A stretch of 14,732 nt of DNA from CAYVMN01 sp043808585 (GTDB lineage Bacteria; Desulfobacterota; DSM-4660; Desulfatiglandales; Desulfatiglandaceae), in contig JAZDES010000016.1 in assembly GCA_043808585.1 (NCBI GenBank), positions 1 to 14,732 of the forward strand. The letters are read 5' to 3'. Positions 1 to 7,487 of the stretch are shown piece after piece. The notes under the pieces are model-generated. The model did not search any database, was not told where the DNA came from, and saw only the letters and a program-made list of their open reading frames with translations. Each line of letters starts with the position of its first letter. Position 1 is the first letter of the stretch. Both the position numbers and the translations under genes were made by a program.

Positions 1-1407
1 CTTAACCGTGTTCATCAGACCAATCAGCCCCATCTTGGCCGCTGAATAATTGGCCTGACCAAAATTACCGAAAAGGCCCGCAGATGAGGTAGTCATAATA
101 ATCCTACCATAGCGGTTATCCCTCATCTTCACAAACGCAGGACGGGTCACGTTATACGCCCCCTTCAGATGAACGTCCATCACCGCATCCCACTGCTCAG
201 GCTCCATCTTCACAAGGGTCTTGTCCCTCAATATCCCTGCATTGTTGATCAAGATGTCAAGACGCCCAAAGGCATTGATCGCCGTATCCACTATGGACTG
301 ACCACCTTCCGGAGTGGCCACAGAGTCATAATTGGCTACAGCTTCACCACCAAGGGCCTTGATGTCCTCCACCACCTTGTCGGCGGCCTCAGAACCCGAT
401 CCGGTGCCATCCCGGGCACCACCCAAGTCGTTTACTACCACCTTGGCCCCGCGCCTTGCCAGCTCAATGACATAGGCCCTACCAAGCCCGGCACCAGCAC
501 CAGTCACTATCGCAACACGATCATCAAAACGGATGTCACCGGCCTGCCGACGTCTTTTCATCTCCTCTGGACTCAGCCATTCGACAATCCCCTGGTCGAT
601 CACTGTTTCACCGCTCTTGGCATTGATTGTCCGGAAAAGCGCCCTCCCCTCTTCCACCTTCCATATCTGAGTGGTAATGGGAACGCCTGGATATAAGGTC
701 CTCGAAAAACGGACTCGAAAACGACTCATTCGTTCCGGCTCCCCCGGGAAAAGGTGCTTGATCACCGCCCGGCAGGCGTAGCCGTGGGTACAGAGCCCGT
801 GCATGATTGGCTTTTCAAAGCCGCTGGCCCGAGCGAAGTCTGGGTCTGCGTGAAGCTGAAATATGTCCCCAGACAGGCGGTAGAGTAAGGGCTGGTCGGC
901 AGAGGGCTGGGCGGATTCTTCGAAATCAGGGGCCCTCTCGGGAAATTTTACCGACTCGCTGGGGCCTGGGTCTCCTCCGAAACCACCGTCCTTCCGGCAG
1001 AAGAGAATGAATATATTGGTAAAGAGCTTCTGGCCGTTGGAATGAAAGGTCACCGCCTCGGCCACCACCAGGGCCCCTTTGTCCGGCCCCTTGTCATACA
1101 TGTGGGTGATGGCCCCCTCGGTGGTAATAGTGCCCTCTGTGGGAATGGGACTATGAAGGATTATGTCCTGCTCTCCGTGCAGGATACCCGAGAGATCCGC
1201 ATTGGAACTCATCCCCACCTCCGCAAGGAACTCGAAAACGCTGGCTATAGAAAAACTGGGTATCACCTTGAGCTTATGTTCATAGCAGTACTCCAGGTCA
1301 TCAAAGCCTGCACCAACCCCCAGGGCATAAAGCGCCACATTTTTCCACGTGTAATCCTTGCTCAAGGGGCCGATTTTTTTGCCGATGGCATCCAGATTAA
1401 GGGCCAT
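1..1407 (-). CDS. MaoC-type enoyl-CoA hydratase fused to short-chain 3-hydroxyacyl-CoA dehydrogenase (partial, C-terminus off the edge)
   Basis: The frame is open from ATG 1407 to base 1, giving 469 residues without a stop. The start is set by an excellent ribosome site, AAGGAGGTGA, at about 1412-1421. Residues 1-140 form an N-terminal hot-dog domain. Residues 165-280 form the catalytic hydratase-2 hot dog, with YRLSGDIFQLHADP (Asp181, His186) and the GFEKPIMHGLC motif. Residues 295-469 are an SDR Rossmann fold with TGAGAGLG (302-309), NNAG (388-391), Ser441/442 and the Tyr454-x-x-x-Lys458 catalytic pair. By family, it would hydrate 2-enoyl-CoA and oxidise the resulting 3-hydroxyacyl-CoA with NAD(P). 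The usual NPLH of the hydratase motif reads FQLH, but the Asp/His dyad is kept at the right spacing. The domain order is opposite to eukaryotic MFE-2 (SDR first). The gene lies downstream of an acyl-CoA synthetase, which supports acyl-CoA metabolism. The exact substrate cannot be read from sequence, and a further C-terminal domain may lie outside the window. Confidence 0.9.
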   Translation of the reverse strand, partial: MALNLDAIGKKIGPLSKDYTWKNVALYALGVGAGFDDLEYCYEHKLKVIPSFSIASVFEFLAEVGMSSNADLSGILHGEQDIILHSPIPTEGTITTEGAITHMYDKGPDKGALVVAEAVTFHSNGQKLFTNIFILFCRKDGGFGGDPGPSESVKFPERAPDFEESAQPSADQPLLYRLSGDIFQLHADPDFARASGFEKPIMHGLCTHGYACRAVIKHLFPGEPERMSRFRVRFSRTLYPGVPITTQIWKVEEGRALFRTINAKSGETVIDQGIVEWLSPEEMKRRRQAGDIRFDDRVAIVTGAGAGLGRAYVIELARRGAKVVVNDLGGARDGTGSGSEAADKVVEDIKALGGEAVANYDSVATPEGGQSIVDTAINAFGRLDILINNAGILRDKTLVKMEPEQWDAVMDVHLKGAYNVTRPAFVKMRDNRYGRIIMTTSSAGLFGNFGQANYSAAKMGLIGLMNTVK

Positions 1408-1445
1408 CTCGTCACCTCCTTATTTGAAATAGACTTCTAGCCGTC

Positions 1446-1477
1446 TCTATAGGCTAACATCTCAAAGTTCGTGTCAA
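1446..1477 (-). promoter_or_regulatory. weak candidate promoter of the hydratase/dehydrogenase gene
   Basis: On the minus strand a perfect TTGACA (1472-1477) lies 20 bases before TATAGA (1446-1451), about 40 bases ahead of the start codon. Both hexamers are good, but the 20-base spacing is too long for ordinary sigma-70, so only one of them may be real, or neither. Confidence 0.25.
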
Positions 1478-1485
1478 GTCTTTGT

Positions 1486-1534
1486 ATGCCCGGCATCGTG
1501 AAATCCCGTTGGCGGGATTTGCCCGTCCCGGGCA
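1486..1534. repeat. cluster of three adjacent perfect palindromes
   Basis: Three perfect inverted repeats lie almost end to end: ATGCC-c-GGCAT (1486-1496), AAATCCCG-ttgg-CGGGATTT (1501-1520) and TGCCCG-tcc-CGGGCA (1520-1534). They sit in the 276-base gap between the acyl-CoA synthetase and the hydratase/dehydrogenase, just upstream of a TTGACA hexamer for the latter. The 20-bp central one has the size and symmetry of a TetR-family operator, which would suit control of acyl-CoA genes. No T-run follows on either strand, so a simple intrinsic terminator is unlikely. Transcript hairpins or a REP-like repeat remain possible. Confidence 0.5.
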
Positions 1535-1683
1535 GGTAAGGGCCTGGGGGGCAGAGCTTCACTGGGCTATCGCATTGCCGGACGAATCTCTACCATATCT
1601 CATTCCAATAAAAAAGGGCTTTTTGTCTTATACTCGATCCGATGAACGGGCAGGCATAGACACGGTTCGGACCCTGCGTCAGA

Positions 1684-3240
1684 TCACAGATACCGCTCCC
1701 TAAGCCCTTTCTTATAGATCTTGGCAGAACCTGTCTTCGGAAGTTCCGGGACAAAGTCGACCGACTTTGGGGCCTTGTAGCGGGCAATACGATTTTTGCA
1801 GTGAAGGATAATCTCCTCTTCGGTAACGCTATGGCCCTCCTTGAGCACCACTATCGCCTTGACAGCCTCTCCCCACTTAGGGTCCGGGACCCCGATGACC
1901 GCGGCCTCCAGGATGGAAGGATGGGTATAGAGCGTGTTTTCCACTTCTACAGAGTAAACGTTTTCGCCGCCCGTGATGATCATGTCCTTTTTCCTGTCCA
2001 CAATATTGACATACCCCTCTTCATCCACTACGGCCATGTCCCCTGTAAAAAGCCAGCCGTCTTTTAGGACTTTGGCCGTCTCCTCCGGCTGCTTCCAGTA
2101 GCCCTTTGTTACGATATCCCCCTTGACGACGATCTCGCCCACCTCTTTGTCATCGGGCGTGACCAATGTGCCGTCTTCCCTCACCACCTTCAGAAGGACG
2201 CCGAGGAATGGTCGACCTGTCTTTGCCTTGTAAAAGAACTGCCTCTCTGGAGAAAGGCCCGCCAGATTTTCTTTCAGGATAGAGACCGTAAGGTAAGGGC
2301 TTGTCTCGGTCATGCCGTAGGTCTGGATATAGTCGCACCTGAAGGTCTCCATGATCTTCCTCACCACCTCTGGGGCGATTGGGGCACCACCGCTGAGCAG
2401 GGCTCGAAGGCTGGAGAAGTCATAGGTATCCACGCCAGATGTATTGACCAGCATGTTCAACATGGTGGGAATCATGTTTGTAATGGTCACCTTCTCATCT
2501 TGCAGGGCGGAAAGTACGCGGGGGGGATCGAAGTCCGTCACGACCACGTGCTTTCCTCCCACCCATGTAATCGCAAAGGTAGCCCATGCGTCGGCCAGAT
2601 GAAAAAGGGGGGCCACGTGTATCCAGTTGTCCTTATCCGTCAGGTGCAACTCTGCAATGGCCGCCAGGGCATGGCTGCATACGTTCTTGTGCGAGAGCAT
2701 CACCCCCTTGGGTCGTCCTGTTGTGCCGCTGGTATAGTAGAGGTGTGCCACATCCTCATCGGATACATCTGGGACCTCTGGAGGTTCCTTTTCTTCTCGC
2801 TCCAAAATCTCCTCATAATCGAGCGAATCCTGGAGACGTAGCTCGTCGCCTGGACCTGTCCAGACTAACTGTCCTATCCCGCTGGCCGTCTCCATGACAG
2901 AAGAAACGCCAGGCCCAAATCGCCTCGCGGCGATCAACAAACGGGCATGGGAATCTTCCAATATATAGCCCAGTTCGGCCGGAGAAAGCCGAAAGTTGAG
3001 CGGATTCAAAATGGCTCCCAGTTGCGCGACAGCGAAATAGCACTCCAGGAATTCGTTGCTGTTGTGATGCAAAATCGCAACACAGTCTCCCTTGCCAATA
3101 CCTGTCCTTTTAAGAAAATTGGCGAGGCCATAGACCCGATCTGCGAACCGGAAATAGGTAAACCGCTTCTCATTGCAGACCACGGCCTCTTTATCCGCAT
3201 AGAGACTCAGGGCCTTTTCAAGAATGAATGGAATATTCAT
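1684..3240 (-). CDS. acyl-CoA synthetase (AMP-forming, class I adenylate-forming enzyme)
   Basis: This is a 518-residue protein of normal length for fatty-acyl-CoA ligases. ATP and a carboxylic acid form an acyl-adenylate, which CoA then attacks to give acyl-CoA. Visible motifs are the phosphate loop YTSGTTGRPKG (about 169-179), the adenine-binding YGMTETSP (about 308-315), the ribose-binding Asp in GWLFTGD (about 401), the hinge VDRKKDMIITGGENVYS (about 414-430), and a C-terminal PKTGSAKIYK whose Lys507 is the expected catalytic lysine. SAK replaces the more common SGK. ATG 3240 is preferred because GGGG lies 9 bases upstream and homologues begin MNIP; an in-frame GTG at 3255 would add five residues. 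It lies 97 bases after mgtE and upstream of the hydratase/dehydrogenase fusion, so a shared acyl-CoA pathway is likely. Chain length or aromatic specificity is not determined. Confidence 0.93.
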   Translation of the reverse strand: MNIPFILEKALSLYADKEAVVCNEKRFTYFRFADRVYGLANFLKRTGIGKGDCVAILHHNSNEFLECYFAVAQLGAILNPLNFRLSPAELGYILEDSHARLLIAARRFGPGVSSVMETASGIGQLVWTGPGDELRLQDSLDYEEILEREEKEPPEVPDVSDEDVAHLYYTSGTTGRPKGVMLSHKNVCSHALAAIAELHLTDKDNWIHVAPLFHLADAWATFAITWVGGKHVVVTDFDPPRVLSALQDEKVTITNMIPTMLNMLVNTSGVDTYDFSSLRALLSGGAPIAPEVVRKIMETFRCDYIQTYGMTETSPYLTVSILKENLAGLSPERQFFYKAKTGRPFLGVLLKVVREDGTLVTPDDKEVGEIVVKGDIVTKGYWKQPEETAKVLKDGWLFTGDMAVVDEEGYVNIVDRKKDMIITGGENVYSVEVENTLYTHPSILEAAVIGVPDPKWGEAVKAIVVLKEGHSVTEEEIILHCKNRIARYKAPKSVDFVPELPKTGSAKIYKKGLRERYL

Positions 3241-3337
3241 GATCGTTTGCCCCACAGATTGTTGTACTGTTCAAAATGCTCTCTTTCACATTCCGGCCCC
3301 AGACGCCTCTAAACGAATGCTTCTATTACCACTACTG

Positions 3338-4699
3338 TTATTTGCTGAGGCTCAAAAAGAGAGTTACCAGGCCAAGATAGATAAAGAGGCTCAAAATGTC
3401 GTTTAAGGTAGTTACGAAAGGCCCTGTCGCGAGGGCGGGATCAACATTCGATCTCTTCAGGACCAAAGGGACGGCTGAGCCGATAAGGCCCGAGTTGAGG
3501 ATAATTATCATTATGGCCAGGGCCACAATGGATCCCAGTCCGTAATCTGAAAGCCATAGCCCCACAACTATGCCCAGGATGACCCCGCATATGAGCCCGT
3601 TTACCAGTGCAACCCTCAGTTCCATCCAGAGTCGCTTCCCGATGTTCACGAGACCAATATCACCCGTGGCCAGTCCTCTTACAACGATTGTTGCCGCCTG
3701 GGTCCCTGTATTGCCACCCATGGCCATGATCACCGGGAAGAAAAAGGAAAGGGCAATTATCTTCTCAAGGGACGACTCGAACCTGTTTATCACGACCGCA
3801 GCGAGTATTCCTCCGAAGAGCCCGGCTATCAGCCAGGGGAGCCTCGCCCGTGAGATTCTCAGTGCCGACTCCTCGGCTATTTCCTCATCAATCACCCCGG
3901 CCATGAGGGAGATGTCCTCGTCCATCTCTTCCTCGATGACATCGATGATATCGTCGTGAGTTATCCGGCCAACCAGACGATGGGCCCGATCCACAACAGG
4001 GATATTTACAAGGTCATATCTCTTTACCAGTTGAACCACCTCTTCCTGATCGGTGTTTACATCGACAGAGATCACCTCGGGGTTCATGATTTGGCTGACC
4101 TTCCGGTCCGGACGCTCCAACACAAGATCCTTCAGCGATATCACGCCAACCAGCACCCCCGAGTCATCCACTACCCAGAGGTAATAAAGGCTTTCTACCT
4201 CCTCCCTTTTTTCTCGAATAGTTTCGATGGCATCCTGGACCGTGGCATTTGCCTTTACGGCGACATACTCCAGGGCCATGATGCCGCCAGCCGTATCCTC
4301 ATGATAAGGCAGGAGCTTCTCCAGTTCTCCTGAGACCTCATCTCTTACCGCCTCAATGATCTCTTTGGCCCTTTCGGCCGGCAGATCCCTCACAAGTTCG
4401 GCTGCATCATCCGAGTCAAGCTCCTCGAGGATCTCAGAGATGGCTTGATTGTCAAGATCCTTCAGTATTCGATCTTGTACAGGCGGCTCAATCTCTAACA
4501 GGACCTCTCCCGCCCCCGCAGGTTCAAGCAATTTGAAGACAAAGATGCGTTCCTGGGGATCCAGATGCTCTATTAGGTCCGCCGCATCTGCAGGCCTAGC
4601 ACTATTAATCAGCGTCTTGACCCCATGGCTATCTTGTTTGTGAATAAGGGTCTTGACCTCTTCAATCAGTTTTTCGGTTACGGTCTGGAAACGAGCCAA
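3338..4699 (-). CDS. mgtE: MgtE-family magnesium channel/transporter
   Basis: This is an inner-membrane Mg2+ channel gated by cytosolic Mg2+. The N-terminal helical MgtE_N domain (about residues 1-130) is rich in PADAADLIEHL-type repeats. A pair of CBS domains follows (about 135-262), including the CBS-typical VNIPVVD stretch. Five transmembrane helices (about 287-453) contain the family signature PVIMAMGGNTGTQAAT near 322-337 and a late-helix Asp (TTLND, about 434) that corresponds to the pore Asp of Thermus MgtE. At about 453 residues it is full length. The best start is TTG 4699, because AGGAG lies 7 bases upstream. An in-frame TTG at 4705 overlaps that site and is less likely. The gap to the preceding DHH gene is 19 bases, so the two are probably one operon read from the promoter at 5840-5868. 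No leader Mg2+ riboswitch is visible directly in front of it. Confidence 0.95.
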   Translation of the reverse strand: MARFQTVTEKLIEEVKTLIHKQDSHGVKTLINSARPADAADLIEHLDPQERIFVFKLLEPAGAGEVLLEIEPPVQDRILKDLDNQAISEILEELDSDDAAELVRDLPAERAKEIIEAVRDEVSGELEKLLPYHEDTAGGIMALEYVAVKANATVQDAIETIREKREEVESLYYLWVVDDSGVLVGVISLKDLVLERPDRKVSQIMNPEVISVDVNTDQEEVVQLVKRYDLVNIPVVDRAHRLVGRITHDDIIDVIEEEMDEDISLMAGVIDEEIAEESALRISRARLPWLIAGLFGGILAAVVINRFESSLEKIIALSFFFPVIMAMGGNTGTQAATIVVRGLATGDIGLVNIGKRLWMELRVALVNGLICGVILGIVVGLWLSDYGLGSIVALAIMIIILNSGLIGSAVPLVLKRSNVDPALATGPFVTTLNDILSLFIYLGLVTLFLSLSK

Positions 4700-4718
4700 G
4701 GTCAATCTCCTGTCCCGG

Positions 4719-5729
4719 TCAATTCAGCGTCTTTAGCCTTTTCCTGATGAACTTGGCGATGTTAGATGTACCCTTTATCTCTTTACTGATTGCATCCAGA
4801 GGAATTTCGGCCCTTGCAGCGCTCCTGTGACCCCCTCCAGAACCACCTAACTGCTTAAAGAGCCTCTCGGCAACCTTTCCTGCATTACTCTTGAAGCCTG
4901 CATTTCTCAGGATTACGGTAAGCCTCTCCTCAAAGATGCCGGAGACAACACTCCATGTCGCCTCAGCCAGCCCCATAAAGAAATCCGCTATGATGACCAG
5001 GATATCCGGATTCTTCACCTCCCCCATGTGAACAAACGCAACATGCCTTACTATCTTGAGGCGATCCATCCCAACTCGATAATTGGCCAACATCTCTTTT
5101 GTCATCTCTGAGGATTCGATCTTTTTTATGATATTCATGTTCGTAAGGGGATAAAGGTACCTGAAGGCATTAATATCATTGGGGAGGCATTCCCTGACAA
5201 AGTTGTTGGTATCCGTTTTGATCCCATAGAAAAGGGCCGTTGCAAGCCTGGGGGAAGGCCTGATCTTGGAGGCCCTCAGGTATTCGGTTAAGATCGTAGA
5301 GTTCGCTCCATAGCTTTCCTTGATATCCACAAAATAGGCCTTTGATAATGGACCAATCGGGTGATGATCGATAATAATATCAAATTGCTGGTCGGCAAAC
5401 TCCTTATGATGCTGAGGCTGGGAGTCAAGGATTGCCCATCTGGTGACCTCAGAGGGCCTCAAGTCCCGAATAGGTCTCTGTTCTACCTTAAGGAGTTTGA
5501 TAAAGGCCAAATTATCGCCCCTTTGGATTGGATTTATATGATAGATCTCGGTTTTTCTGACCTTCCGCCAAAAAAACCTCTTTAGTGCCAGGGCACTTGC
5601 CATGGCATCAGGGTCGGCATCGATAAGTATGCACAGGCTGTCTTCAGGGCTCACCACCTCCCGCAGCCGCTTGCACCTCTCCGTAAAGCTGGTGGATTTG
5701 GAAAAGGGGTGGTCCATCAGGCCATTCAT
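4719..5729 (-). CDS. DHH/DHHA1-family phosphoesterase (NrnA-like)
   Basis: This is a 336-residue, two-domain DHH phosphoesterase. The Mn2+-binding motifs are present: DADPDAMASALA (37-48), LDSQ (101-104), the name-giving DHH (121-123) and YGIKTDTNNF (168-177). The C-terminal DHHA1 domain carries the glycine-rich substrate loop GGSGGGHRSAARAEIP. Relatives degrade nano-RNAs and 3'-phosphoadenosine phosphate (NrnA), or hydrolyse cyclic dinucleotides. Which of these applies cannot be told from sequence. The first motif has Asp where classical NrnA often has His/Asn, so a separate subfamily is possible. ATG 5729 is chosen because GGGAGG (5738-5743) lies 8 bases upstream; an upstream in-frame GTG at 5786 has no ribosome site. 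It is followed 19 bases later by mgtE. Confidence 0.88.
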   Translation of the reverse strand: MNGLMDHPFSKSTSFTERCKRLREVVSPEDSLCILIDADPDAMASALALKRFFWRKVRKTEIYHINPIQRGDNLAFIKLLKVEQRPIRDLRPSEVTRWAILDSQPQHHKEFADQQFDIIIDHHPIGPLSKAYFVDIKESYGANSTILTEYLRASKIRPSPRLATALFYGIKTDTNNFVRECLPNDINAFRYLYPLTNMNIIKKIESSEMTKEMLANYRVGMDRLKIVRHVAFVHMGEVKNPDILVIIADFFMGLAEATWSVVSGIFEERLTVILRNAGFKSNAGKVAERLFKQLGGSGGGHRSAARAEIPLDAISKEIKGTSNIAKFIRKRLKTLN

Positions 5730-5839
5730 GTCAGGATCCTCCCTAAGATCTTGTATCGCTAACAGACCCCTAATGTCATCCGGCACCGGTTGGTTTTAGT
5801 GGTTCAATTCATGGGATTTAAGCCGGTTTGGTTTGAGGT

Positions 5840-5868
5840 ATAGTATCCCAACGGCACTCAAAATTCAA
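5840..5868 (-). promoter_or_regulatory. sigma-70-type promoter for the DHH phosphoesterase-mgtE operon
   Basis: On the minus strand TTGAAT (5863-5868) and TACTAT (5840-5845) are separated by exactly 17 bases. The start of transcription would be near 5833, giving a leader of about 100 bases before ATG 5729. The upstream GTG 5786 would also lie inside this transcript, but it lacks a ribosome site. Confidence 0.6.
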
Positions 5869-5871
5869 TGT

Positions 5872-5888
5872 GAAACTCGGAGAGTTTC
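5872..5888 (-). terminator. hairpin just after the isomerase-like gene, possible weak terminator
   Basis: GAAACTC-gga-GAGTTTC forms a perfect 7-bp stem with a 3-base loop, four bases beyond the stop of the isomerase-like gene. Downstream on the minus strand the sequence is T-rich (ATTGAATTTTGA) but has no long T-run. It directly abuts the next promoter's -35 box, so it could instead be an operator. Confidence 0.35.
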
Positions 5889-5892
5889 CCGG

Positions 5893-6678
5893 TCACCACG
5901 GCAAGACCTCCTCCAGGTATTGAAGACTGGGCCAGAGGTCCTTTTCCCTGTGAGGCTCAAGGGTAATGGTGGGCGGGTTACCTTTCATGGCATTTAGACG
6001 CGTCAAAAGCCACTTGAAATCAATCCTCCCCTGGCCAAGCCCCAGGTGGTCATCTTGTGTGCCGGAGTTATCATGGAGATGAAGCTGGCCAATAAATGGT
6101 CCAAGGGAGTCCACCCAGGAATCGAGGGGGACACGGCTGAAGACGGCCTGGTGACCAGTATCAAGACAAAAGCCCGCTCTTTCTCTCCCCAGGGTCTCAA
6201 AGAGGATCCGGATATCATCCGGCCCATGTTCATACACATTTTCGAGCATCAGTGAGGTCCCTTCGTCTTGTACACCCTGCGCAACCCAGGACCACAACTC
6301 CAGGCTCTTTTCAACCCAGATATCCTTCATGTAGTAATATCTCTTGGGGTCATATCCCATGTGGAACACCACGGTTTTTGGCCTGAAAATGGGAATCAAC
6401 CTGAGGACCTGTTCAAAGCGGTCTCGAGTCACTCTGCTGATCTTCGGATCGGGAGAACCTGGGGACATATCGACAAAAGGTCCGTGCAGGGTAATGAAAA
6501 GACCGGCATTGCAGAGGCTCTCTGCAATCCTCTCGAAATCAGATAGGGAATGTCTGTCGAGGGCCTCCGCATCAAGTCCGATCTCGGGATTGAGTCTGTA
6601 CCCGATGAAACGCCCTAGGTACGACTCATAAAGCATGGTAAATGGAATGTTGACCTGAACGATCTCTTTCACTCGCAT
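5893..6678 (-). CDS. sugar phosphate isomerase/epimerase-like TIM-barrel protein (AP endonuclease 2 fold)
   Basis: This 261-residue protein has the spaced metal-ligand motifs of the xylose isomerase-like/endonuclease IV superfamily: LHGPF (64-68), VFHMGYDP (104-111), LENVYE with Glu146 (145-150), CLDTGH with Asp173 and His176 (171-176), QLHLHDN (198-204), DDHLGLGQGRIDF (209-221) and TLEPH with Glu241 (239-243). Together these are the expected Zn/Mn-binding residues, so an active metal enzyme is likely. The superfamily includes sugar isomerases, epimerases, inosose dehydratases and abasic-site nucleases; at 261 residues without extra DNA-binding features, a small-molecule role is more likely than DNA repair. 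ATG 6678 has GAGG about 10 bases upstream. The gene is divergent from the small membrane protein at 6803 and upstream of, but separated by a promoter from, the DHH gene. Confidence 0.85.
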   Translation of the reverse strand: MRVKEIVQVNIPFTMLYESYLGRFIGYRLNPEIGLDAEALDRHSLSDFERIAESLCNAGLFITLHGPFVDMSPGSPDPKISRVTRDRFEQVLRLIPIFRPKTVVFHMGYDPKRYYYMKDIWVEKSLELWSWVAQGVQDEGTSLMLENVYEHGPDDIRILFETLGRERAGFCLDTGHQAVFSRVPLDSWVDSLGPFIGQLHLHDNSGTQDDHLGLGQGRIDFKWLLTRLNAMKGNPPTITLEPHREKDLWPSLQYLEEVLPW

Positions 6679-6699
6679 GATAAAAAATCCTCACCCAAA

Positions 6700-6728
6700 T
6701 TGACAAGGTATTTAGGTTGCTATAGAGT
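6700..6728 (+). promoter_or_regulatory. candidate sigma-70 promoter for the 6803-7476 gene pair
   Basis: A perfect TTGACA (6700-6705) is followed at 17 bases by TAGAGT (6723-6728) or at 15 bases by TATAGA (6721-6726). Transcription would start around 6734, giving a leader of about 70 bases that includes the hairpin at 6732-6749. Confidence 0.45.
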
Positions 6729-6731
6729 TAA

Positions 6732-6749
6732 CCCTGCGACGGAGCAGGG
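6732..6749 (+). repeat. GC-rich stem-loop in the leader of the small-gene pair
   Basis: CCCTGC (6732-6737) and GCAGGG (6744-6749) form a perfect 6-bp stem around a GACGGA loop, right at the predicted transcription start. No T-run follows. It could stabilise the 5' end of the mRNA or be a protein-binding palindrome. Confidence 0.4.
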
Positions 6750-6802
6750 GCAGCGAACAACAATCAACTGTGCCCGATCAACGGGGCCGATACATTCGTG
6801 AC

Positions 6803-7147
6803 ATGAAAAAGGCGATTATTTCCCCCTTGTGTTCAGCATTCGTTATTCCTGGGCTTGGACAGGTGCTTAATCAGCACCTGAAGAAGGGGGCCTTTATCCT
6901 GGTGGCCGTCTTCATTATATTTATAACAGGTGCAATCAAACTGTTCCGAATGCTGAGTACGGCCCTTGCTGGAATAGACATCAGGAGCCCTGACACCTCA
7001 GTTATTATGGATAGGCTCAAGGCAGAAGACCCCTTTTTCCTGTGGTGCCTTGTTATTGCCCTGGGCATCTTATGGATCTATTCCGTGCTGGATGCCTTTC
7101 TCTGCGGGAGGGAGATAGATGAAAAGGAAAAGGGGAGCTCCACATGA
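6803..7147 (+). CDS. small membrane protein of unknown function
   Basis: The protein has 114 residues if read from ATG 6803; an in-frame GTG at 6770 would add eleven polar residues and has no better ribosome site. The N-terminus MKKAIISPLCSAFVIPGLGQ carries a PGLGQ turn, seen in several small helical-hairpin membrane protein families, followed by a basic QHLKKG. Two strong hydrophobic segments follow, about residues 31-50 and 82-104, ending in a charged tail (GREIDEKEKGSS). The likely topology is two helices with a polar loop of about 30 residues between them. I do not recognise a named function. Its stop overlaps the start of the next gene (ATGA), so the two proteins are translationally coupled and may act together. 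Confidence 0.75.
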   Translation: MKKAIISPLCSAFVIPGLGQVLNQHLKKGAFILVAVFIIFITGAIKLFRMLSTALAGIDIRSPDTSVIMDRLKAEDPFFLWCLVIALGILWIYSVLDAFLCGREIDEKEKGSST

Positions 7148-7476
7148 GGGCCTATTTGATCGATGAGATCTCCCCTTCAGATATGAAGAAGGTCAGTGGC
7201 TTCCTTCGGGAAGTCGCCATTTCCTCAAGTCTGGATGATCTATTCTGGGTCAAGCTCCCGCACGATTTTTTAAACGGCGAGCAATTCGAACACCGGCACT
7301 GTAAACCCCACGTCTTTGCAGTGGAACTGGGCTTCAATTTCGTCAAGCTGGAACTGTTTGTGCGGAGCCTAAAGGGCATGCGGTGTACATGCCCGGGGTA
7401 CTGTACTGAAAAGCAGTTGCTTCACGTATTCGACTTTGCCCATGGCATGCTCGATCAGCTCGGGATAAGGACATAA
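7144..7476 (+). CDS. conserved-looking small Cys/His-rich protein, unknown function
   Basis: This 110-residue soluble protein starts at ATG 7144, which overlaps the TGA of the preceding membrane gene by the ATGA arrangement, a strong sign of coupled translation. It contains EHRHCKPH (49-56) and CTCPGYC (81-87), plus His94 and His100. These give a plausible metal-binding or redox set: Cys53, His56, Cys81, Cys83, Cys87. I do not recognise the family. The clustering of Cys/His and the coupling to a membrane partner argue that it is a real gene. It ends 11 bases before the convergent lipoprotein gene. Confidence 0.7.
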   Translation: MRAYLIDEISPSDMKKVSGFLREVAISSSLDDLFWVKLPHDFLNGEQFEHRHCKPHVFAVELGFNFVKLELFVRSLKGMRCTCPGYCTEKQLLHVFDFAHGMLDQLGIRT

Positions 7477-7487
7477 GATGCCTCTTC

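Noticed and set aside
169..1440. Plus-strand open frames of 67-175 codons across the first 1.4 kb
   Set aside because: All are shadows of the continuous minus-strand hydratase/dehydrogenase frame, which has clear motifs and a strong ribosome site.
1611..1624. AAAAAG-gg-CTTTTT inverted repeat after the acyl-CoA synthetase gene
   Set aside because: Perfect symmetry, but the 2-base loop cannot form and the stem is nearly all A-T.
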